Shown here piece after piece: positions 57,083-64,000 of a stretch of 64,000 nt of DNA. The stretch's first letter is position 1; the number at the start of each line of letters is the position of its first letter. The notes under the pieces were generated by a model. That model was not told the origin of the DNA, ran no database searches, and saw only the letters and a program-made list of their open reading frames with translations. The DNA comes from Gnetum montanum (taxonomy: Eukaryota > Streptophyta > Gnetopsida > Gnetales > Gnetaceae). Both the position numbers and the translations under genes were made by a program. The stretch spans positions 173,246 through 237,245 of the forward strand of contig MNCI01017969.1 in assembly GCA_015680685.1 (NCBI GenBank), in the 5' to 3' direction.

Positions 57083-58588
57083 GTGGTTGAAGCCAATAGC
57101 CTTCCAGAGGATCCTAAGCCTTGCACGCCCCCTAATCCACACCTAGTTAGGAAGAAACTACATGACCAAGACTTTCTCTTGGCAAAAAATGTGCTAGGTG
57201 CTTGCCTACCCTTTACCTTCACTTGCCATGCATTTTTGAATTTCATTTACATCGCATTAGCCTATGCATTTAAATTTTTCCTGCTCACTTAGATCATCCA
57301 TTTTTCTTTCTTTACACATTTCTACATTGTTTACACATTCATTGACTTAGCTTACATGTTGCATTTGAGAAACATCAAAAATACATTAAAAAAATAAATA
57401 AAGAAAAAGGCCTTAAACTAGCCCACAGCTTGGAATGGCCTAAAATTATAGCTTTTGCATTAATTTCCTTTCATTTGTGCATTTCAACTCTATTTACAAC
57501 AATTGCCACTTGATGTTGTTTTTCTAGTTGATTTTTTCAGGATCTTGCAGGCACACAACATGACTATGCATGCAGTAGCACACCTTACACAAGCAAGGTA
57601 AGCACTCATCTACCATGACAAAAAAAAGTTTGGCACAGATAGTCTGCTATGACTATAAACTAGCACAAATAGTCCTTAGGTCATGAAGTTAAATTGACAT
57701 CACTATCTACTATGAACTAAACTAGCATCCAGTAGTCTGTTAGGACTATAAACTAGCACATCATAGTCTACCAGGATCTTAAACTATGTTCACAGTTTGC
57801 CAGGACATTAAACTGCCATGTTGTTGATCTTTTGGAGCACTTTCCATAAGTGCAACCTTAGGAGCACTCACAACATCATCGCCTCCCACCATTCTCCTAA
57901 TATTTTGAAGCACTTGCCATAAATGTGGTCTTTAGAGGATTTGTAGCATCATCATCCTAGCACTTTCTCTGGCTTCCTAAGCACTTGCAACTGGCACAAC
58001 ATTTGACACATTTACAACATCTTTGCATCTAGCACATGCAACATCTTCACATCTGGCATTTACACTTGCATTTCATGTTTTGTGGTTTTCTTATCTTCTC
58101 AGAGTTGTGTTTGCAGGATGAAGCCTCAGAGGTGGTCATGCAAATATGCATCTCATTGCAATAGCAAGTTGCCACATTGCTCTGATGTGCATGATTGGAC
58201 TAATTAAGCCACTCAAGAGTGCACATCCTCCTCATCCTTGTTACTGCCTATGCACATCCACTCCTTCATCCCAATATCCTCTTATCCCTTGCATACTTAT
58301 GATTGCACATCCCTTTGATGCATACACATTATGACATACATGGCACCTTCCTTCACATCAATCGTAGAACCCATGGTGGACGTAATGCAAGTCATCCCAA
58401 TGGGAGCCTCTGTTGGCTGGTCAAGGCCCAAGCGGATGTAATGTAACTCATCCCTATGAGGAAACACCTATTCTATAGATGCAATGTGGATGCATCAAAA
58501 CAAAGCCCATATTCTTGATAGCCAACTTGCAGCTAACATTTAGTAGTAAGTCAAACCCAAATAAGGTTCGCCTCACAACACAGCAAAG

Positions 58589-58638
<50 letters not shown>

Positions 58639-59040
58639 GGGAAAAGAACATCCCCAAGCAAATTGACAACGCTGCATCTTCGTAATTAGCCCAACCTTAG
58701 ATTGACTTTGATGCTCTCATAAGCTCTCCAATGAGAGGTTAACATTTCAGGGGTGAACCACTTCATGCCATGGTCACTATCAGCTATGTTGAATTTGCAT
58801 CTTACATCATGATCCACTGTTTGCATTTCATTTCCACCATTTAAATTTCATCTCCCTAGCATTGCCTATACCCCTTGTCCCTTAACATACCCTTATTCCC
58901 ATAGCACTCTTGAGCATGATGAAGCAACATCTAATCTTATACTAACAAGTGATGTTGGTGTCATGTCTACTATGGTGTTTTGTAATTCTTTGTCGACGTC
59001 TCTCGAGCCACTCCTATAAACATCAACAAAGAGGGTTCAT
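57083..59040 (+). other. Element F non-coding 3' region and polypurine tract
   Basis: No gene. It contains a degenerate array at 57640-57810 (TAGTCTG.TA.GACTATAAACT), a repeated TTTGGAGCACTTTCCATAAG-type pair (57830-57950) and an AG microsatellite (58591-58635). It ends with the purine tract AACAAAGAGGG (59024-59034) before the 3' LTR. Pol is absent from this element. Confidence 0.68.
58591..58635 (+). repeat. AG dinucleotide microsatellite
   Basis: About 22 uninterrupted AG units. Likely variable in length between individuals. Confidence 0.97.
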
Positions 59041-60701
59041 TGAAACACCACAAAATTTTGAATCTTAGCATCTTGATTGCAAATTTGGGTAAATGTAAAA
59101 ATGGTGGCACTTTGCCCAAATTTTTCTAAATGTCAAAATGATGACACTTTTTGAAAATTTCTCTCTAAGTGTCAAAACTTGGGAAAAATTTTTCTAAGTT
59201 TGGCGTCAAGCTCTGCAACATAAACAACGTAGCACACCTATCAAGCTATGTACCATACTTGTCAAGCTCTACAACATAGACAGAGTAGCACACCTATTAA
59301 GCTCTGTAGCGTAGACAATGTAGCACACCTATCAAGCTCTACAACATAGATAGCATGATCGGTATGGTAGGTTAAAATCTCATAAAGTGTTCATGATACG
59401 CTCTGCTATGCTGTGCAACATAGACAATGTGACAGGCATGGTAGGTCAAAATCTCACAAAGTGTTCATGCTATGTTCTATTACGTTGTGCAGCATAGATA
59501 GCATGACAGGTGTGGCAAGTTAAAATTTCACAAAGTGTCCATGCTACGCTCTGCAGCATAGACAGCGTGACGGGCATGGTAAGTCAAAATTTTACTAAGT
59601 GTTCATGTCATGCTTTGCTATACTGTGCAACGTAGACAACTACACGGTAACATTTTAACATGGGAAATTTTGACTTACTAAGAGGTGTCTCATGTTCTAC
59701 ATGTAACATGGGACAAGCATAGCAGTGAATATCCTATGTCCTGCACGTAACATGGGATAAGCAGAGTAGCCAGCATCTCGTGTCCTACATGTAACACATG
59801 ACAAACCCAGCAACTAGCATCCCATGTTCCACACATAACATGGGATGAGCGTAGCAACCAGAATTAAAAAAATTTTGAACTTTTTCTAGTCACCTCTAGA
59901 CTTAGAAAATTTTCTTAATTTTTCTCGTGGTCCCACCCACTACACTACCACGTGGCACCTAATCTGCATTTTAGGTTAACCCTAGTCCTATAAATACCCC
60001 TGCACCCTAATCTTTTAGGGGGGCTTCCATTTTTCACCAGTGGGATAGCTGGCACTTTTATTTGGCATTTGGCATCTTGACACATAGCTTCATGGGTGAA
60101 CGAGATCCACAGCACATCACACCGGTAGAGAGGCATAGCTACACTACACGGTACACTGCAGCCCCATTGCAGCCATATAGAACATTGCACAATACATTGT
60201 GGCTACCAACTTGCTAGGCATAGTTCATCACAGTGAGCACCAGACTTCATGGCCTAATACCACCAAGGCTATGATTGCACTCCCATTATGCCTGTTGTAC
60301 AGTGTGTACCTTTTGAGACCCTTTGTGAATTAGCTATGCTCCTTCTTTTGGGGTAGTGCACTACTATTCTCAAATTCTATTATATTTCTCAAGCATTTCT
60401 CTTTGGTATTTAGTGTAACACTTGTATTTTCTTGCTTTTTCATACATATTTACATGTTTACATTACTGTTCTTTGGCCGAGACACCCTGCTACACTCTAG
60501 CTTCGATGCCTGCGTGTAACATAGTATAAACCCTTCTCACACATAGTCATTTTAACACCACATAAGTCCCTGTCTGATCAACTAGATCGTTTAGGGCACC
60601 CTGTTTCCGTTTTCTCTAGCATTGCCCTTTCATGGATTCAGGGTTAGGCTATATGCCCTATGACCTCTCGGTGTTCCAGCCACCGACATTTTCGGATGTC
60701 A
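59041..60701 (+). repeat. Element F 3' LTR
   Basis: Partner of 51674-53368, with the same U3 arrays in slightly different copy number and TATAAATA at 59989-59996. It ends TTTTCGGATGTCA. Confidence 0.9.
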
Positions 60702-61303
60702 CAAGTACGAAACTTGACTTTCTATTATAATTAAATTTTGATAAGTAAGAAATCAACCAAAATATTAGCTTTAAAGGATTTTATGTGAGAGGGGTTATTT
60801 TTATTTGACAAAGTTGTTACCTTAGCATTTAGCTTCTCTTTTTTTTTCTCATTTTTTTGAAGTATGTATTGTATTTAAATTTAGATAGAGCATATTATGT
60901 GTTAACCATAATGAGCTTTGGAATTCATTGTTTCACTTCATTAGACTTTGCGAAGGAGTTAGATCTTATTGTATATAGAGAATGATGGTAATACTTTCTT
61001 TCCATCTTTCTAATAAAAATAGGAAATTTTCCACAAGGCTTATGTATTTACAATATTTAGTTGACATTTTTAAAAAAGATGTAATGAATTGCCGATTCAA
61101 TGCATTTTTTCAAGTAGAAAAATGAATCTTCTTTTCTTTTTATTATAGGATTATAATCATTTCAATGATTAAGTTTTGGTCAATAAAGGGGTTCTTTTAC
61201 ATTATGCCAAAACCAATTAGTAAGTTTTCTTGGAATCATTTTACATATAATTATATTTTTAATGTTGGCAAAGAGGCCAACTACCAGTTATTGATTGGTA
61301 ACA

Positions 61304-62130
61304 CTAAATAATACTTCGTAAATAACACATGAGAGCTTATCAGTAACACTAAATAATATTCCATCCATAACGAGCAAAGTAATATTTCATCTATAACATT
61401 TCAAGAAAAGCCTATATGCTAAATAATATTTCACCCATAACACCAATATATTTGCTCCAAGCAATCTATAGCTTTTATGTTTATGTTTTCTTATTGTAAA
61501 ACATAAGAAATAAAATTTAGAAGAGTATGTATGTAGCATGAGATTTATTACCAAACTTGGAATTATTTATCCTTCCCGTCCTGCAATCATTGCAAGTGAA
61601 TCTAACCAAAATTGTTATAGAATACATAAAATTTAATAAAATATCAACTTTGATAATTTTTAACAGAACAGATGAATTAAACTTTAACTTCTTTTTGGCA
61701 AGATTCCATTCGCCAAATTATAGGTATATATATTAACTATATAACTAAGCTAGTATGTATGATCAATCATGAAAATTTATGTATTACTACTCTATTGGAG
61801 TAATAAACAAAGGAAGTTTTGATTATGTAAAGTATATTATATTATTTTAATATTTTGAAATATTAGCTTTAAAACATAAGAGTTCAATAATAGTTGCAAC
61901 TTCCTCTCCCACATCCCTCATCCTTTCTTTGTTTTTCAAGGAGAAGTCTCTGAGTGGTGGAATAACCCTAATAGTTTAATTTGGTTGAGAGGCCACTACT
62001 AGTCCTACATCAATAACGATAAATAAATAATATTACGTCCATAGCACTCCTAGAAGAACTTATCCATATATTTTTTCCATAATGAGAATGGGTGTATTGG
62101 TAACAGAAATAATATTTTGTCCATAACGAT
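61304..62130. repeat. Dispersed AATAATATT...CCATAAC motif, about six copies
   Basis: Copies lie near 61304, 61351, 61379, 61421, 62021 and 62105, the first four 30-50 bp apart, the last two about 600 bp away. Wording varies (TCCATCCATAAC, TTCACCCATAAC, TTGTCCATAACG). It may be a decayed tandem repeat split by later DNA. Confidence 0.5.
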
Positions 62131-62136
62131 TCTGTA

Positions 62137-62367
62137 TCACCAGATCTGGCGTTTGAGAAGAACGACAATTGTGGCCACCCTGACATTGGCACCAACTACG
62201 CCAACACACCTGACATCGACCACACCAACCCCACCATCCAGTGAGAGCTTCCTGATGAGCTCCTCTGCCTCTTTGAGTCTGTAACGCATCAATGAGCATG
62301 TCAGATTCTGTGCATGCACGCCTGCCAGATTGGGTAGGGGTTGGTTTTCAAGATTGCTAATAGCCAT
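62137..62367 (-). CDS. Unrecognised 76-codon open stretch, weakly PPR-like
   Basis: MAISNLENQPLPNLAGVHAQ begins it; RYRLKEAEELIRKL (middle) reads like the helix of a pentatricopeptide repeat near the end of a PPR-E protein. Nothing else supports that. It lies 75 bases beyond the EXLA stop, on the same strand, and has a higher GC content than its surroundings. It may be a gene fragment or chance. Confidence 0.2.
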   Translation of the reverse strand: MAISNLENQPLPNLAGVHAQNLTCSLMRYRLKEAEELIRKLSLDGGVGVVDVRCVGVVGANVRVATIVVLLKRQIW

Positions 62368-62442
62368 CTGTACCTTTGGACATGGGGTGTTCTGTAAATG
62401 AAGATGAGCTTATAAAGAAATTACAAATTACGAAGATGAGAT

Positions 62443-63521
62443 TCAGAGGGACCATATGATATTGTTGTAGGGATAGCAAGCTTCTTGTGCAATATCAGAG
62501 ATTTGAATGCCAGAGTGATAAACCATTCCAACCTACCATTCCAAAGGAAGCACCGTCTTCCTAGCCCAAACCCACTTTCCATCATATTCACTTGTAACAA
62601 CATAACTAAATTGCAAATTTCCACTTGGTGGGTTATGTATATCTCATACTGAACCATAATTCCTGCTCAAGAAGTGCCAATGTGCAGTTCCCACCTACCC
62701 AGTAATGCCATCGAAACAAAATCAAGTTATCAACACATGATTGATGTTTTCTTTTAGTTCTTGCATTCAGAAATACTTGAGCAATATCCATAGCCAGATA
62801 GTATGAATATTGACTGATGCTTACCATCTTTACCTTCATGGTTTCCTTCCCATAACCTTATGGAATCTTACCCACAAACATCTAGAATTCATCTTGTTAA
62901 TTAAGATTTACGGAGATCCAAAATTAATAGTGGATTCTGTTTCTATGTTTATAAAACTACCTTGCATATTCAATATTAATAATGGCCTACTTTAGAACTA
63001 CGGATTCTTTTCTAGGGACTGCTAGGCTTGAAAATGTATGAGCAGTAACCACAAAATCTATTTGGCTGTTTTGAGTAAGATCTGTGACCAATATTTTGGC
63101 ACCTTTCGTTGTGCAGAGATGTGGGTTCTTGCATCTTATTTGAATTTCAACTATGTTAGATGAAAATTATTCTATAATCCCCATAATTTTGAAGCTTGTA
63201 AAGGAGAAGAAAATGGAAAACATTGCCTGATAACATATCGGTAGATGCTAGAAATAGCAGCAGCAACATTTCCTGAATAAAGCCTTGATGCATATGATCC
63301 ATACCCACAAACTCTCACTATAATAAATTCAAATCAAATTTCATAACTTTCTACACATGTGAAACATAATGAGCATAAAAAACTAAAAATTTTCTTGCCT
63401 TTGATAGTCCCTTAATAGGAGTAATAGGCCAATTTGTATGGGCAAATGCATCTATCGTAGCCCAAAGCATAGCCCAAGAAATAAACCAATAAACGAAACA
63501 AATTTTAAATACGCTCTCCAT
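62443..63521 (-). pseudogene. Expansin-like A (EXLA) pseudogene, five exons
   Basis: Exons on the minus strand: 63521-63399, 63317 to about 63214, 63150-62961, 62866-62777, 62694-62443. Exon 1 starts MESVFKICF with a hydrophobic signal peptide for secretion to the cell wall. Exon 2 has CGYGSYAS and GNVAAAI (expansin domain 1). Exon 3 has RCKNPHLCTTKG and VTDLTQ, then INIEYAR. Exon 4 ends MDIAQ. Exon 5 has FLSRNYGSV, SGNLQFSYVVT, DGKWVWA (the CBM63-like domain) and the tail QISDIAQEACYPY, the C-terminal extension typical of EXLA. Stops: TAG 62987, TAA 62858, TGA 62644, TAG 62533. About 15 codons before MDIAQ are missing. Intron 1 would need a GC donor (AAG/GCAAGA). EXLA function itself is not established. 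Confidence 0.82.
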
Positions 63522-63569
63522 TATTCATCTGCTTTCTATTTTCTGATGCTCTACTTCGCGATTAGCATT

Positions 63570-63577
63570 TATTTATA
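63570..63577 (-). promoter_or_regulatory. TATA box upstream of EXLA
   Basis: TATAAATA on the minus strand lies 49 bases before the EXLA start codon, so the untranslated leader would be short. It is the expected remnant of the host gene promoter. Confidence 0.45.
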
Positions 63578-64000
63578 ATCTACAGAAACATGGCCTTGAC
63601 ATTGAAAATCAGTGGCTGGCACTTGTCCTAATTTTAATTAATTTTCAATCTCCTGCAGAAGGCATCTACTTGTTGGCAACCGTTTGGGACGCGATCGCCA
63701 ACGAGTGTCCTCGAACAGGATTTAGGTGCCTCCTGCCAACACCAAGGCCCAAATACCTCCAAATAGACTCAGTAGTTAATGTGAGTATGTGTGTGTGCTG
63801 TTGCGGTATGCAGTTGTGTAAAATGAAATGATTTTTTGTGCATAAACTACAAATGATTTTCTTGAAAGAGATTCAGCCAACTTTGCCAAGTACTGTGAGT
63901 TGTTGAGAGTTCCTATTTTGTTTAATTGCCTAGTATACGCGATCCTTATAATACCTACTTGTAACAAATAAAATTTTGCAAAAACATTTGAGCACAACTC
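63578..64000 (-). other. Upstream region of the EXLA pseudogene
   Basis: It contains a GC-richer stretch (63660-63760) amid AT-rich DNA. On the plus strand that stretch is open for 40 codons and bounded by AG and GT, but it sits in the promoter position of EXLA and shows no family motif, so I do not call an exon. Confidence 0.45.

Larger units (their letters stand above)
51674..60701 (+). mobile_element. Element F: gypsy element with gag-protease only, plus strand
   Basis: LTRs 51674-53368 and 59041-60701 (1695 and 1661 bp) start TGAAACACCACAAAATTTTG and end ATGTCA. The interior has tandem-repeat leader DNA, a gag (capsid, Cys-His knuckle) and a protease C-terminal half; no RT or integrase. 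A purine tract (AACAAAGAGGGTTC) precedes the 3' LTR. Capsid and knuckle motifs look like the Tat branch; this is inference. No target duplication was found (GATAT on the left against CAAGT on the right), and I could not match the primer site to a tRNA. Confidence 0.85.
60702..62442. other. AT-rich flank between F and the EXLA pseudogene
   Basis: No confident gene. A dispersed short motif, AATAATATT then a variable few bases then CCATAAC, recurs between 61304 and 62130. A 76-codon open stretch on the minus strand (62367-62137) is described separately. The last few hundred bases are the expected 3' flank of EXLA. Confidence 0.5.

Noticed and set aside
58454-58685. Open frames with Ser/Leu or Arg/Glu runs
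   Set aside because: They are translations of the AG microsatellite.
61304-62130. CRISPR-like array
   Set aside because: Motifs are degenerate and irregularly spaced in plant nuclear DNA; no cas genes.
63659-63780. Plus-strand exon-like stretch of 40 open codons bounded by CTGCAG and GTGAGT
   Set aside because: It lies just upstream of the EXLA start on the other strand, has no family motif, and 40 open codons in a GC-richer patch can occur by chance.
1-64000. tRNA or rRNA genes
   Set aside because: The only tRNA-like signals are primer-binding sites; no cloverleaf or rRNA sequence was recognised.

Overview
The window looks like repeat-rich nuclear DNA from a seed plant with a large genome. 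A gymnosperm, probably a conifer, is my inference from the deep nesting of old, long LTR retrotransposons; no marker fixes the species. Nearly all of it is retrotransposon. The only host gene I recognise is a broken expansin-like A (EXLA) gene at the right end, complement(62443..63521). I see no rRNA, tRNA, CRISPR array or bacterial-type gene. One undetermined base (N, 17983) suggests an assembled draft.

Layout. Positions 1-757 are left flank. Positions 763-51079 are one Ty3/gypsy element (called O1 here, minus strand) bounded by the 5-bp duplication AATGG and swollen to 50 kb by later insertions. Element A (1229-10447, plus, duplication CATGT) sits inside the 3' LTR of O1. Copia element C (12905 to about 43525, plus) sits inside the second gene of O1. 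Within C lie gypsy element D (14137-26995, minus, duplication GCTAG), in the gag/protease part of C, and gypsy element B (31576-43467, plus, duplication TACAG/TAGAG), in the 3' LTR of C. The 5' LTR of B is split by a 4.4-kb block of tandem and inverted repeats (31895-36300). A separate gypsy element F (51674-60701, plus) follows, then AT-rich flank and the EXLA pseudogene.

O1, A, B and D form one family. They share a primer-binding site matching tRNA-Asp, LTR ends TGAT...ATCA, a gag with a CX2CX3HX4C knuckle where readable, a long non-coding spacer, and a second gene (ORF2) in the position where Athila-type elements carry an env-like gene. Only D has reverse transcriptase and integrase. O1 keeps gag-protease; A and B keep only gag with a long Pro/Ser/Tyr-rich tail. 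A and B therefore look like passengers of D-like relatives. ORF2 has a conserved N-terminal domain followed by long coiled coils, and survives in all four members, including those without pol.

The spacer before ORF2 carries a motif cluster and TATA-like box. In A and in D the motif vocabulary matches the U3 of the element's own LTR, although A and D use different motifs. This suggests a dedicated ORF2 promoter co-evolving with the LTR, and it is the best candidate here for undescribed biology. All elements are decayed by stops, frameshifts and deletions; nothing appears able to move by itself now.
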